64,000 nucleotides of DNA, taken from Hymenobacter sp. GOD-10R (lineage in GTDB: Bacteria; Bacteroidota; Bacteroidia; Cytophagales; Hymenobacteraceae). Both the position numbers and the translations under genes were made by a program. The stretch covers positions 62,001 to 126,000 of the forward strand of contig NZ_CP141188.1 of the NCBI RefSeq assembly GCF_035609205.1. Reading direction: 5' to 3'. Of the stretch, positions 45,480 through 55,318 are shown in pieces; positions within the stretch are counted from its first letter, which is position 1; the number at the start of each line of letters is the position of its first letter. The notes below the pieces were generated by a model. The model ran no database searches. It had not been told where the DNA came from and saw nothing but the letters and a program-made list of their open reading frames with translations.

Positions 45480-46702
45480 CTCCCTGCTACAAGCCCTTGT
45501 TCCGCGTTTCGGCCATTCCCGCCAGATTTTCAGCTTTTATAGCGCAGAAGTGCGTTGCGCGAGCGTAAGCATTAGCAAAAGTTCCTAAAAATATACAAAT
45601 AACCCATTTTGGGAATTCTGCTGCTAAACGCTTTTTGGTGAGTTATTTATAAACTAAACAAGAATAAATTTAACTAGCTCAGCCATTGATTACGTGCTAC
45701 TCCGCGTTAAATCTAGTCTCGCGTAAACGATCCAAGTAGCCTAGGTAGAGCGATCCTTTCCTCCCCGCTTTTCTCGCCCTCACTTTTCTCATAATGGGAA
45801 ATCTCCTCGTGGTATCCCTTCGGCGACCTGCTGGCAGAAGCGCGGCCCGGTCGCGGTAGAGACGAGAGACTTCGGGTAAGTAGGAGCCAGTTTCACCGCT
45901 GCACCAGCTGCCTAAGGGTATATATTAAATTATTTTAATGTTAACTCTTGGTCCGGGCTCCGCCAGTGTGTAGGTTTGCACCCGTTATCCATTATTCTTA
46001 CTTGCTCTTGAAAGCAAAAAGCCCAGTCAATGCTGGGCTTTTTTCATGCGATCGGCTGTAATCAAGATCATTGCGTGTTCGCTGGTGCTGCGGCCATTGG
46101 TAAAGGCAGGATCTACTAGCCAATCATTTAACACGCTATTAGTCTGCCATTCTGGTTGGCGCGCTATGCACCAGCAGCACTCGGTAGAACGAGCGGCACG
46201 TCGCTATAGCAAGCAAGCGCACCTGAACAGCTAGTACCTGCCACCGGTGCCAGTGAGTGGCGGCCGTGGCCCAAGGTCAGGGGTAAGAGGCTGGCATCAC
46301 ACGCCTAGCCGGCCTCCTCTTCTTGGGTATTCAACGAGCAGGTGGCCCGGCGACGGACGACCAAGTACAGACCCTGGCATAAGGGATACAGGCGCTGGAA
46401 AAACGCTGGCACGCATAACCGACTACCTAGCCCCTCTACTTACACAACAAAGCTTAGGCTGGAAAGTAGAATAGAGCGTCTACTACCCCGCCACCGCTTG
46501 ACGGGCCGTCGCCTACCCTGCTGCCCACGAGGTGAGCAGCTACGCTTCCCAGCCGGTTTACCGGCGCGTGATGACCTACATGGCCTGGAAGAAGGTCGTC
46601 ACCCAATACAGATCCGCATGCTGCGGTAAATACGCTAAAAAGGCCCGGTGCGCTAGGCCGACAAAGCGACTAGCAGTGCTAGGAACCGTTTGAACCACCT
46701 GG
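45480..46702. other. 1.2 kb gene-poor region
   Basis: No gene with a recognisable product is seen on either strand. A hairpin terminator lies at 46016-46044. An open frame on the plus strand from 46502 to about 46692 reads AYPAAHEVSSYASQPVYRR and so on, but has a stop just before it and no start codon at its head; it may be relic coding sequence. The stretch is unusually long for this window. Confidence 0.35.
46016..46044 (+). terminator. Rho-independent terminator without an obvious gene
   Basis: AAAAAGCCCAG and CTGGGCTTTTTT form an 11-base stem with a 6-base loop and a T-run on the plus strand. The 500 bases before it contain no recognisable gene, so it may end a small RNA, a relic, or nothing. 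Confidence 0.6.
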
Positions 46703-48145
46703 TTAGCGACCACTGGTTTGCTGCCAGTCATAGTGTCCTTTCATCGCTGTATAGCGTTTGGAGAGCTTCGCCAGCATTGCGTCGAGGGTGGGGCGCTTAA
46801 GCCAACGACCGTTGACGAAAACGCCCGCAATCGCACGCGTATTTCGCACGTCATCTAGCGGATTAGCAGTTAGTAATACCAGGTCCGCCCGTTTGCCCAC
46901 CTCGATGGTGCCGATTTCCTGGCCCAGCCCGAGCCACGCCGCGGGCAGTCGCGTCGCGGCAGCTAAGACTTCTTCGGCCGTCAGGCCCGCGGCCGCTAAG
47001 AACTCCAGTTCGTCGTGCACGGCAAAGCCCGCGATGACCCCCGACGTGCCGGTGTCGGTTCCCACGACCAGGGGCACCCCCGCGGCCCGAAACGCCTGCA
47101 CCAACCGGACGTGAAACGAAACGAGTTTCTCCCAATAGGCGATCCGTTCGGGTGAGGTGTTGCGGTTGTAGTTATTCGCCGTTAACCACTTACTTTGGAA
47201 AAGTGGGTGGACGTATTGCAATTCTGAAGACGCGCGCAGTTCGTCCAAGGAGCGGGTTTGGCGCAGAATCTGGTGGCTAGTCGTCAAGGTTGGGGATAGC
47301 CATGTCCCATTGGCGCGCGCGAGTTGCGCGAACTGCTGCGCCTCTTGGTCGCTGAAGGCCGTGGCTTGTTTGGAAAACTCCTCCGCGTGCGCCACCATGC
47401 CGAAGTGCGGGACAAAAGCGTGGGCTAACTTTCCCCGAAAAGCGTTGGGAATGTGCCCTATCGTGCGAAGCCCTTGCTTGTCTGCTTCGTCCACAATGGC
47501 TTGGAACGTCTCGCTGTTGAGTTGCGAATACACCTTGATGAGCTCATACCCCTCGGCTTTGGCGCTGCGAACGGCTTGTCGTCCATCCGCCGCCGTAGTG
47601 GCAATGCGACCGGGGCCCTCCCCGCCATTGATCAAGGCGGCGAGCGCCAGGCGCGGCCCGATGACGTCCCCGCGGGCGATTTCGTTTCGTTGCCCAAAAT
47701 GCTCTGCCCGCGAATTAAGATCCACGATGGTCGTCACGCCATTGGCGACATAAGGCGTCATGATATCCTGGGTATGCAAGAACAGGGTAGCGGCGTGGGT
47801 GGGACTGGGAGGACCAAAATGCGTATCCGTTGGCACGTGCACATGCATGTCGATCAGCCCGGGCATCAGCCATTTGCCCCGCCCGTCAATGCGCTTCGTG
47901 CCGGCCGGAAGCGGCCCATTGAGCGCGGCAATCCGATCATTCCTGATCAAGACTGTCACATTCGGCAACACGTGTCCTCCAGCAGTGAGGGGGATGACGT
48001 TCACGTGGGTGATCGCCACCACGGGATGGGTAGTGGCGCCGCCGCGCGACGAGACGGTGCCGGGGGCTGGTAGGCGCCCGCACCCGGTCGTCAACGCGAG
48101 AAAAGCCAGGCGAAGCAAAAGACGAGAAAACGAGGCGGTGCACAT
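46703..48145 (-). CDS. amidohydrolase lipoprotein
   Basis: The 480-residue protein begins with a lipoprotein signal (LLLRLAFLALTTGC, lipid Cys at about residue 22), so it is envelope-anchored. It is a metal-dependent amidohydrolase with H101/H103 in GLIDMHVHVP, a candidate carboxylated Lys in ELIKVYSQLN, a His in IGHIPN, another in GMVAHAEE, and the final metal Asp in VVGTDTGTSG. The C-terminal strand AVGVFVNGRWLKRP-like ending is typical. The family acts on amide or ester bonds of cyclic compounds and dipeptides; the substrate is not deducible. It is related to the amidohydrolase part of the fusion at 36056 but not closely. It forms a single-gene unit. Confidence 0.85.
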   Translation of the reverse strand: MCTASFSRLLLRLAFLALTTGCGRLPAPGTVSSRGGATTHPVVAITHVNVIPLTAGGHVLPNVTVLIRNDRIAALNGPLPAGTKRIDGRGKWLMPGLIDMHVHVPTDTHFGPPSPTHAATLFLHTQDIMTPYVANGVTTIVDLNSRAEHFGQRNEIARGDVIGPRLALAALINGGEGPGRIATTAADGRQAVRSAKAEGYELIKVYSQLNSETFQAIVDEADKQGLRTIGHIPNAFRGKLAHAFVPHFGMVAHAEEFSKQATAFSDQEAQQFAQLARANGTWLSPTLTTSHQILRQTRSLDELRASSELQYVHPLFQSKWLTANNYNRNTSPERIAYWEKLVSFHVRLVQAFRAAGVPLVVGTDTGTSGVIAGFAVHDELEFLAAAGLTAEEVLAAATRLPAAWLGLGQEIGTIEVGKRADLVLLTANPLDDVRNTRAIAGVFVNGRWLKRPTLDAMLAKLSKRYTAMKGHYDWQQTSGR

Positions 48146-48701
48146 GCGGCTATCTTTCGTGCGTGAGGCAACGGGCAGATACGTACTCGCCCCTCCCCAA
48201 CTAGACGGGACTTAGCCCAAGCGGGCTGCATGGACCAGGTTACCCGTGGGTGCGCACGCCAGCAGTTGCGCTTACCTAATGGCGACGAACGAGTAGGCGC
48301 TAAACGACCTATTTTCGGATGGTTCATCTCGTAGTGCAGCTTATAACAGTCATCACACCTGGTTTTGCTGACTAGGGGTGAGCTGACCAAGACGTCAAGC
48401 GGAGTTTTGTCGCTTGGTCTGTTGGCCTCGCCCTTGATTTCGTCCCCAACTGGGGCACCGGAAACTAGATTCGAGTTTGGACACCTTCTAATAGTTCGTT
48501 CTTCCTATGTTTGCCTACCTGCCGTATTGGCGGCACTAAGCAGGAAAAGAGGCTAATAGTAGGATAAAGAGAACCGGTAAAGTGTCCTTCTTTCGTTAAG
48601 AAGCCTTCTACCCAACTGTCCCATTTAAGAAGAGTATGTCATCCTAAGCACCTCTTTTCCTATAACGACACAGATGGAATGAGGTAGTCTAGCTGGTCTA
48701 G
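48146..48701. other. intergenic region before the IS3 relic
   Basis: Contains the amidohydrolase promoter region on the left. A weak imperfect hairpin (GACCAAG ... CTTGGTC) occurs near 48390-48420. No gene is recognised, and I could not locate the right end of the IS3 element. Confidence 0.3.
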
Positions 48702-49400
48702 CTAAGCCGGACAGAGTTGAGACGTGGTTTGCAATTGGGTTTCGAAGTGGTTGGGAGCGACATAACCAAGCGCCGAATGCCGGTGTTCGGCATTGTAATA
48801 GGCGATGTGGTGGCTGATTTCGAGCTTGGCTTCGGCTAGGCCAGGGAAGCGGCCGCCGTCGAGCGGTTCAGCCTTGAAGCGGCTCCAAAAGGATTCGGCA
48901 TGGGCGTTGTCGTAGCAGTTGCCTGGCCGGCTCATGCTTTGCCGGGCCCCGTGGTGGGCCAGTAGGGCCTTGAAGCGGGTGGCCGTGTACTGGCTGCCCA
49001 AGTCAGAATGCACAATGAGCCCGGCCGGGGGCCACCGCACAGCTAGTGCCCACCGCAAGGCTTCACTGACTAGGTCCTCGGGCATCGTGTCACGCACGTC
49101 CCAACCGTCGATTTTACGCGAGCAGCGGTGCAACTCTTGCTCGGCCCGCTTCAGTTGGGCACGCAATTAACGTACTTCCGGGTCGCGCGCCACTTCTGCG
49201 CTGCCCACTTCAGCTACTAATTGCTCCTGTTGCCAGCGATAAAGCAGCTTCGGACTAATGCCTAACTGCTGAGCCGCCGCTTGCGTACTGCGGTTCTCCG
49301 AAGCGAGACGTAAGGCTTCCACTTTGAAGGTTGCGTCGTACTTGCGCCATTTATCAGGCCACGTTCCACTCTTTTTTTCGTAGTCATGACTGAAGAAAGA
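48702..49400 (-). pseudogene. IS3-family transposase relic with internal deletion and nonsense codon
   Basis: OrfA-like sequence is present (KWRKYDATFKVEALRLASEN, then QQLGISPKLLYRWQQEQ, the helix-turn-helix). It runs in frame into a TAA at 49167-49169, then continues LRAQLKRAEQELH as the usual leucine-zipper segment. It jumps directly to the middle of OrfB (SRKIDGWDVRDTMPEDLVSEAL). The second catalytic Asp (HSDLGSQYTA) and the Glu (NCYDNAHAESF) are present. The first Asp and about 100 residues around it are gone, so the copy is catalytically dead. It lies between the lipoprotein amidohydrolase and the AraC regulator. Confidence 0.8.
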
Positions 49401-49578
49401 TGCGTCCTTCTTCTGTCCATCATCTCTAGACCATCGCAATAAGGGCGTGGTCGATGTACTTGACCGGGGCCAGGCCGTCGGCCGTTGGGTCGGGCACGTC
49501 CATTCCATCGTTTGCTACTGCCTTGCGTGCGGGGGGGGCATCGTAGGCTGGTGCCCGAAGGGGCCTAGCGCGGCCGGC

Positions 49579-50496
49579 TTACCGAAAGGAGCGCCGAAAT
49601 TCCAAAGGGGAAAGAGCGGTTTTTAGTTTAAATAATTTGCTGAAAGATTGCGGGTGTTCGAAGCCTAGCTCATAGGCTACTTCACTGACGGTCAACTGGG
49701 TAGTTGCTAATTTTTCCTTTGCTTTTTCGATGAGCTTCTGGTGGATGTACTGCTGCGCATTTTGCCCGGTCAGCGCGCGCAGCGTATCACTCAAATAACT
49801 GGGCGAGAAATGAACGCAACTTGCTAAGTACTGCACCGTCGGCAGGCCGTGATGCGCGAGGTTATCGCTGCTCAGATAGGTAGTTAACACGTCTTCTATT
49901 CGCTGCAACAAGTCGGTGCTCACGGCTTTGCGGGTAATAAACTGCCGTTTGTAAAACCGGTTGGCGTACCGTAGAAGCAACTCGATTTGGGCAATCAGCA
50001 CATCCTGGCTAAACTCATCTATCCGGCTGTTCAACTCCCCGTTGATAAGGTCGAAAACGGCTATAATAGTGGTTTTCTCCGCATCTGAAAGATGCAGGGC
50101 TTCATTGGCTGCATAGGAGAAAAAACCATAGTGCGTAATATGCTTAGCTAGGGGATAGGGCAAGAGAAAATCCGGGTGAATGAGCAGGGTATAGCCTGCA
50201 TGGTCGCCATTGGTCACGTGACCCGCTCCTACTTGGTTCGGCGAAACGAATAGGAGGCCGCCTTCCTCAAAATCGTAAAAATGTTGTCCATACCTGAATT
50301 TTCCTTGCAGATGGGGCTTGTAGGCAATCTTATAAAAATTCATGCTGAACGGCGTCGCGAAGGACTGGGGCGCCACCTGATTGTCCCGATTATCGACTAA
50401 GCTGATCAGCGGGTGCAGCGGCTTAGGCAAGCCTAATGCCCGATGCAAGTCGGAGAGTGATTCAAACCGGCGAGGAGCTTCTGCGGGCTTTTTCAT
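49579..50496 (-). CDS. AraC-family transcription regulator
   Basis: From the ATG at 50496 the protein has 305 residues (MKKPAEAPRRFESL). The N-terminal about 180 residues form a cupin-like sensor region (HPLISLVDNRDN ... FRYGQHFYDFEEGGLLFVSPNQVG). The C-terminal 100 residues are the two helix-turn-helix AraC domain (GLPTVQYLASCVHFSPSYLSDTLRALTG and VSEVAYELGFEHPQSFSKLFK). It lies downstream of the frameshifted short-chain dehydrogenase on the same strand, and this regulator type often controls such an adjacent oxidoreductase gene. The longer frame from 50568 adds 24 residues that look non-coding. Between this gene and the IS3 relic there is an unassigned stretch ending in KYIDHALIAMV and a stop (about 49425-49560). 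Confidence 0.85.
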   Translation of the reverse strand: MKKPAEAPRRFESLSDLHRALGLPKPLHPLISLVDNRDNQVAPQSFATPFSMNFYKIAYKPHLQGKFRYGQHFYDFEEGGLLFVSPNQVGAGHVTNGDHAGYTLLIHPDFLLPYPLAKHITHYGFFSYAANEALHLSDAEKTTIIAVFDLINGELNSRIDEFSQDVLIAQIELLLRYANRFYKRQFITRKAVSTDLLQRIEDVLTTYLSSDNLAHHGLPTVQYLASCVHFSPSYLSDTLRALTGQNAQQYIHQKLIEKAKEKLATTQLTVSEVAYELGFEHPQSFSKLFKLKTALSPLEFRRSFR

Positions 50497-50625
50497 AGGC
50501 GGGAATAGTTGGCGGGTTAGGCAACAGGCAATCGGAACAGAGCTGCTACACCGATTAAATCGATTCAAGGAGCCGATTAGGTGTCTTGGCTGTTCCCCGG
50601 CGACGTGCCAAGTGACAACAGCTAT

Positions 50626-51449
50626 TTACCAGGGAATGATGCCGCGGGTGGCGTGCGTAAAGCCACCGGTTGGGCCATCTGGACCAATCAGGGCCATGCG
50701 TACGGCCTCGCGGGCACCTTCCTCCACCGTTTCCGTGCCGGCATAGCCATTGAGTGCTGTCTTGGTGAAGCCCGGCGAGACCGCATTGACCTTGATGTCG
50801 GTCGCTTCCAATTCAATGGCCATGGCCAATGTTAGGGCGTTGAGGGCCGTTTTGGAGGCCGGGTAAACGGGACTGAAGAAAGGACGGAAGGGATTCGTTA
50901 GGTCCGAGTTGCTGGTCAGCGAGCCCACGCCGCTGGAGACGTTGACGATGCGGCCGGGGCTTCGCGTAGCAGCGGCAGCAGGGCCTGATAGACGGCCAGC
51001 ACGCCAAAGACATTGGTCTCCCAAACCATCCGCACATCGTTAATGTCGACGTTGCTGGCCTTTGATATCTGGGCGTATTCCTGCATAGACATGCTCCCGT
51101 TCCGTGCATTCGAGATAGCCGCGTTTTGGATGAGTACGTCGAGGCGGCCCACTTCCAGGCGGATGCGCTCAGTGGCGGCGGTGATGGATTCCGAGTCCGT
51201 CACGTCCAATTGAAGCGCAATGGCGGCGGGGCCAATCTCCTGAGCGGCCGCTTCGCCGCGCTGGAAGTTGCGCGAGCCGACCAGCACCGTGAAGCCGTGC
51301 GTGACGAGGTCCTTGGCTATCTGTAGCCCGATACCTTGGTTGGCCCCGGTGACCAAAGCAACGGGTTTGGTCGACTTGGTTGATGCAGTTGAGCTATTTA
51401 AGGAGCCAGGCATTGCATCAGCGGAAGAAGTTTCTGTCTGAGAGGTCAT
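50626..51449 (-). pseudogene. short-chain dehydrogenase/reductase, single frameshift
   Basis: The N-terminal frame (51449 to 50916) has a Rossmann nucleotide-binding motif TGANQGIG (residues 34-41), the DVTDSES acidic site, and NAAISNA. The C-terminal frame (to 50626) holds GRIVNVSSGVG, the catalytic PVYPASK (Tyr and Lys), and VNAVSPGFTKTALNGYAG. Adding one C to the run at 50956-50959 restores PGRIVNVSSG and one continuous enzyme of about 275 residues. These enzymes are NAD(P)H-dependent oxidoreductases of broad substrate range. The extended N-terminus (28 residues, Ser/Thr-rich) is unusual. The shift may be a real mutation or a base-calling error in a C-run. The gene lies upstream of the AraC regulator. 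Confidence 0.8.
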
Positions 51450-51725
51450 GAGAGTAGGTGAAGTTAAAAGAATGACCTCGCAAAGGTCTAGGGCAGTTTA
51501 GTGGAGCTTGTAGGCTGATTGCGGATTTTTGTAGCCAAACCCAGGCGACTGACCCAACCAGTTTAAGGAGTTCTTCTCTTCCCGCTTAGAAGACGCCGAA
51601 CACTACTCGGCAGAGTTGTTCATTTAAAGGAGGGTGATTAACTCAACAAAGCAGGCGAAATTGTCAACTTATTCGAGGACAAGACACCAACCCTTTTCCG
51701 CTTACCCAGTTACAAATCCAACGCC
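51450..51725. other. promoter region of the dehydrogenase and DUF4287 genes
   Basis: This divergent region of about 275 bases should hold both promoters. No gene is seen. Confidence 0.3.
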
Positions 51726-51944
51726 ATGTCTTTTCAAGCCTACATCGACAACATTAAAGCTAAAACGGGCAAAAGCCTTGATGACTTCAGGCAACTCGCG
51801 GAAGCAAAAGGATTCTTACAGGATGGGCAGCTAGTTGCTTCCATTAAGGCAACGGTCATCACGAATTGGCTCAAGGAAGAGTTTGAACTGGGGCATGGGC
51901 ATGCCATGGCCATTTACGCCAGCTTTAAGGGCAAGACGGAATAA
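51726..51944 (+). CDS. DUF4287-domain small protein
   Basis: The 72-residue protein starts MSFQAYIDNIKAKTGKSLDDFRQLAEAKGF and ends in GHGHAMAIYASFKGK, the full DUF4287 pattern. It is usually found alone or fused to a DUF5655 domain; here it is the single-domain form. Its function is not known. It is cytosolic, has no signal peptide, and stands alone with about 130 bases before the M23 peptidase gene. Confidence 0.85.
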   Translation: MSFQAYIDNIKAKTGKSLDDFRQLAEAKGFLQDGQLVASIKATVITNWLKEEFELGHGHAMAIYASFKGKTE

Positions 51945-52078
51945 GATGAATAACAGCTGGCCCAGGCATCGCCTCAGCAGCCCGCTTTCACATCCTTTCT
52001 AGTTCCTTCGCCAAGGCCTGCACACCGCGCACCACGAACGTAGTCAGCACCCGTGTGGCGGGGTAAGTTCCTCGCCTT

Positions 52079-53269
52079 GTGCTTGTTCAATTTGCCCACG
52101 GGGCTAATTTCTTTCATCCCGAGTCTTCTACCCCCATTTTTAGACTTTCTGTGAAGTTCTATCTGCAAGCGATTAGCTGTCTGTTACTCATCGAGTTGAA
52201 GGGCGCCGATTCTGTCCCGCGCGCGCTAGAGTTGCACGTGCCATTTGCGCCCGCCGTGGTGCGTATTGCCGGTCAGCCTACCCTGTACTACGAATTGCTG
52301 CTGACGAACCCAACCGCGGATACCCTAAACGTCCAGAAACTACGCGTCGTGAGTGAAGCCCACGCGGCGGTGGCCGTGTTGGAAGGAGCCGCTTTGGCTG
52401 CCCGCTTTGGCCGCACTGGCCAGCCTTCTACCAGCGTGCTCCCTGGCGCAGCCCAGGTCCTTTATCTCGAAGTGGAACTGCCTGCCGAGGCTTCGGTTAA
52501 GCAACTGGGTCATCACCTGACGTACACCTACCGCCAGGGAGTTCAAAAACGGGTGGTGCACAGCCGGGACGCGTGGCTACCCCTCAAGCAGCACCGCGCC
52601 CCCGTGCTCGGTCCGCCCCTGCGTGGGGGCCCTTGGGCGGCCGTATACGAGCCGTCGTGGGAGCGGGGACATCGCCGGGTACGCTATACCATTGATGGCC
52701 AAACGCGCATCCCCGGGCGCTACGCCATCGACTTTATCAGACTCGACCGGCAAGGCCGCTACGCCCGCGCCGACGAGAACGTGGTGGGCAACTGGTACGG
52801 CTACGGGGCTGACGTGCTGGCCGTGCGCGACGGCGTGGTGGTAGCGACGCAGAATGATTTTTCCGAAAGCCCAACGCTGGCCGCCCATCCCGCTTATTCG
52901 GCGGCGCAGGCAACTGGCAACTACATCGCCTTGGATCTGGGCCGGCAGCAGACGGCTTTTTACGAGCATCTGCGCCCCGGTAGCCTGCGCGTACGACCCG
53001 GCCAGCATGTCAAACAGGGTCAGGTGCTGGCGCAAGTCGGTTTCACGGGCCAGACGACCGGCCCGCACCTGCACTTTCACCTCGCCGATGCTCCTTCGGC
53101 GCTCGGCGCTGAAGGAGCAGCCTATTCCTTCGCCCGTTTCACTCACCTGGGGACTTATCTGGATTTTAATCAGTTTGGCAAGCGGCCCTGGACGGCTGGT
53201 GGCGGCTCTCAGCCCGTCTTGTTCGTCGAGGAACGACCAGCGGCCAATTCGGTAATCCAATTTGAATAG
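52079..53269 (+). CDS. secreted M23-family (LytM/lysostaphin-type) metallopeptidase
   Basis: The 396-residue protein carries an M23 domain at about residues 215-345. The HxH metal site is HLHFH (H332 and H334), and GRYAIDFIRLD is the first metal-binding strand, where the Asp is present but the expected His appears as Arg or is displaced. The usual VLAVRDGVVVATQNDF, VKQGQVLAQVGFTGQTTGPHLHFH and YFEHL-like (AFYEHLRPG) elements are all visible. These enzymes cut peptidoglycan cross-links or act as LytM-type activators. Residues 45-200 hold a beta-rich N-terminal domain (ELHVPFAPAVVRIAGQPTLYYELLLTNP). An internal hydrophobic segment (FYLQAISCLLLIELKG) could be the signal peptide, in which case the true start lies near codon 26. 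Confidence 0.78.
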   Translation: MLVQFAHGANFFHPESSTPIFRLSVKFYLQAISCLLLIELKGADSVPRALELHVPFAPAVVRIAGQPTLYYELLLTNPTADTLNVQKLRVVSEAHAAVAVLEGAALAARFGRTGQPSTSVLPGAAQVLYLEVELPAEASVKQLGHHLTYTYRQGVQKRVVHSRDAWLPLKQHRAPVLGPPLRGGPWAAVYEPSWERGHRRVRYTIDGQTRIPGRYAIDFIRLDRQGRYARADENVVGNWYGYGADVLAVRDGVVVATQNDFSESPTLAAHPAYSAAQATGNYIALDLGRQQTAFYEHLRPGSLRVRPGQHVKQGQVLAQVGFTGQTTGPHLHFHLADAPSALGAEGAAYSFARFTHLGTYLDFNQFGKRPWTAGGGSQPVLFVEERPAANSVIQFE

Positions 53270-53383
53270 CCCGGAGTGGAAACAACCCAGCCGCTGGCTG
53301 TACCCACCAATTGTATTTAAGTCTGACCTACTCGTCGGTACGAGCTTAAAGAGCAGGGAATGTGACCCCCTGGTCAACATCGA

Positions 53384-53551
53384 CAGCCAAAAAAATCCCG
53401 CTGGAGTTGCGTCCGCTAGCCCAAACACGTGCAGCTTCGTGGTCAAGCCGTCACGGCTGCGAACCAAGGCGCGCGGTCCTTTTTTGCTGGCCCTGGTTAC
53501 GTTGCGCCCGTACCTCGTATTGGGCACTGCAGTGGACAAGGCCACCGTCAC
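53384..53551 (-). pseudogene. IS5-like transposase scrap
   Basis: The minus-strand frame reads GPRALVRSRDGLTTKLHVFG followed by LADATPAGFFWL. This matches the DDE-core segment of IS5-family transposases (GRSRGGLTTKIHL type). About 55 residues can be read, without the rest of the gene on either side. The remaining sequence of 53270-53674 holds no other gene. Confidence 0.5.
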
Positions 53552-53674
53552 TCACCGCCACCACGAAGCCCATAAGCAGTGCGACCTAGTCAACCCGGTG
53601 AAGGCAACCCGTGATGTGCAAGGATTCTGGGAGTGTGCTTCGTGAGGTAGTAGGAGTACGGTACACGAAGCTGA

Positions 53675-54082
53675 CTACGTTAGCGCTACCACCAGCGCAT
53701 GGGTGTCTTCCAGCAGCCTGTAGCGCACTATTTTCCCCTGCGCCACGGTCAATAAGAGGAAGAAAGGGGAGGTAAACAACCGGCCCGTTTGCCTCAGGGT
53801 GCTGGCAAAGGTTCCGGTAACGATGGCCACTGGACCCGCCACGAGCAAGTGCTCCAGTTGCGCATCCACTGGCGCGGTATGCGCAAACAGCAACTCAAAA
53901 AACTGCTGAATTTCCGCGCGCTGCTGGCGGGGGCCCAGCCACGACGCTAAGTCACGGGCACCTGGCACGCCCCAGTCCACCCGGTCGGCAAAGCACGTCA
54001 TCAGAGCGGGTATGTCGCGGGTAGTGAGGGCCTGCAAGTAGGTGCTGACTAACCGGTGGGTATCGGAAGAAGGGGGAGCCAT
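53675..54082 (-). CDS. NTF2-like (SnoaL) protein
   Basis: From the ATG at 54082 (MAPPSSDTHRL) the protein has about 135 residues with an NTF2/SnoaL fold pattern: an N-terminal helix (RLVSTYLQALTTRDIPALMTCFADRVDW), the segment LGPRQQRAEIQQFFELLF, and a curved sheet to its C-terminus. Such small proteins bind or process diverse small molecules; the substrate is unknown. A longer frame from 54160 adds 26 residues that look non-coding. It diverges from an AraC regulator at 54284. Confidence 0.7.
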   Translation of the reverse strand: MAPPSSDTHRLVSTYLQALTTRDIPALMTCFADRVDWGVPGARDLASWLGPRQQRAEIQQFFELLFAHTAPVDAQLEHLLVAGPVAIVTGTFASTLRQTGRLFTSPFFLLLTVAQGKIVRYRLLEDTHALVVALT

Positions 54083-54283
54083 AGGAGGCAGGCAATGAAG
54101 TAAGAAATCGGCGAGAGCTACACTAGGGTTCAGGCACCAGTCTAGTAGTTGGTTTGGCAAAGGTGCTCGCCGCTTGCCCCGCGCTCGTTACCCTCAGACG
54201 CCATTCAATTGCCTTAGCACGCCACGGGTGCATTCGTAGGCGAACGGGCTGCTACCTTCGCCCCGCTCACTTCCGGTTGTTCT

Positions 54284-55318
54284 ATGCACCCTCAACAACA
54301 ACTCGCCCTGGCCTTGTTGGCCTATGTCGCCCAGCGGGGCTTGGCCGTGGACCGCCTGGCCCGGCAGTCGGGGCTGGACACGGCCGCCCTGCTCAGCCCC
54401 CTCCACGGCCCCCCGTCGGCGAAGCAGTGGCACGACCTCTGGCTCAATGCGGCCCAGCTAGCCCGTGACCCCACGTTTGGGTTGCACTTCGGCGAAGCTG
54501 CGACCCCGGCGGCACTGGGTGTTGTCGGCCAACTCGTGCAGAGCAGCCGCACGGTGGGCGAGGCCTTAACCCACGGAGCCGCCGCGCTACCCTTGCTCAC
54601 CGACCAGGTGTGGCTCGACTTGGCCCACTCCCCCCAGTCCGTGCGGCTGCGGTTTCGGCCGCTACCCGCCGAGCCGGCGGGTAGCGCCACCGTCGTCGAG
54701 CACCTCGTAGATTTTGTGCTGGCATTTGTCCTGCACGAGCTGGATGGCTTGCTGCTCGAACGTCTTCAGCCGCGGGCCGTGCGGTTTCCGCCCGGCGCCC
54801 GGCAGTTGCCCGAGCATCTGCGGGTGCTACGCGTGGCCACGCTGGCGGATGGTCCGCCCGGCGAGTACAGCGTCGAGTTGGCCGGCGCGTGCTGGGGGAT
54901 GCCCCTGTTCACCGCTGACTACGAACTGCAAGCTGCGTTGCTGCAGAAAGTAGCCCAATGGCAAGCGGCCCGGCCGGCTGGGGAACCATTGCGCGACAAG
55001 ATTGCGGGTTACTTGCTGGCCAACGCGTACTTGGGCATCCCATCGTTGGAAGAGCTAGCGGCAAATTTTTCCACCAGTGCTCGCAGCCTGCAACGCAAGC
55101 TGCAGGCTGAAGGTGTTAACTATCAAGAGGTAGCCGATGCCGTGCGCAAGTCGCTGGCTTTGCATTACCTGCAAGCGGGCGCCTATCCGCTTAAAGAAAT
55201 ATCCTACTTATTGGGCTACAACGAGTTGAGCGCTTTCAGTCGTGCCTTTAAGCGCTGGACGGGGCACAGCCCGGCCCACTACCCGCCTGCGTTGCCCAGC
55301 CGCTCGCTTTCGGGGTAG
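54284..55318 (+). CDS. AraC-family regulator (arabinose-binding-type N-terminus)
   Basis: The 344-residue protein has a long N-terminal domain of the AraC_binding-type found in OruR-like regulators (ALLAYVAQRGLAVDRLARQSGL...DPTFGLHFGEAATPAALGVVGQLVQSS). The C-terminal AraC helix-turn-helix runs from about residue 245 (YLGIPSLEELAANFSTSARSLQRKL ... KEISYLLGYNELSAFSRAFKRWTG). It is flanked by an NTF2-like gene on each side, one divergent and one downstream, so it probably regulates one or both. The ligand is unknown. Confidence 0.85.
   Translation: MHPQQQLALALLAYVAQRGLAVDRLARQSGLDTAALLSPLHGPPSAKQWHDLWLNAAQLARDPTFGLHFGEAATPAALGVVGQLVQSSRTVGEALTHGAAALPLLTDQVWLDLAHSPQSVRLRFRPLPAEPAGSATVVEHLVDFVLAFVLHELDGLLLERLQPRAVRFPPGARQLPEHLRVLRVATLADGPPGEYSVELAGACWGMPLFTADYELQAALLQKVAQWQAARPAGEPLRDKIAGYLLANAYLGIPSLEELAANFSTSARSLQRKLQAEGVNYQEVADAVRKSLALHYLQAGAYPLKEISYLLGYNELSAFSRAFKRWTGHSPAHYPPALPSRSLSG

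Noticed and set aside
52577..53551. Long minus-strand frame opposite the M23 peptidase gene
   Set aside because: Most of it is the mirror of the peptidase gene; only its first 55 codons, outside that gene, show IS5-like similarity.
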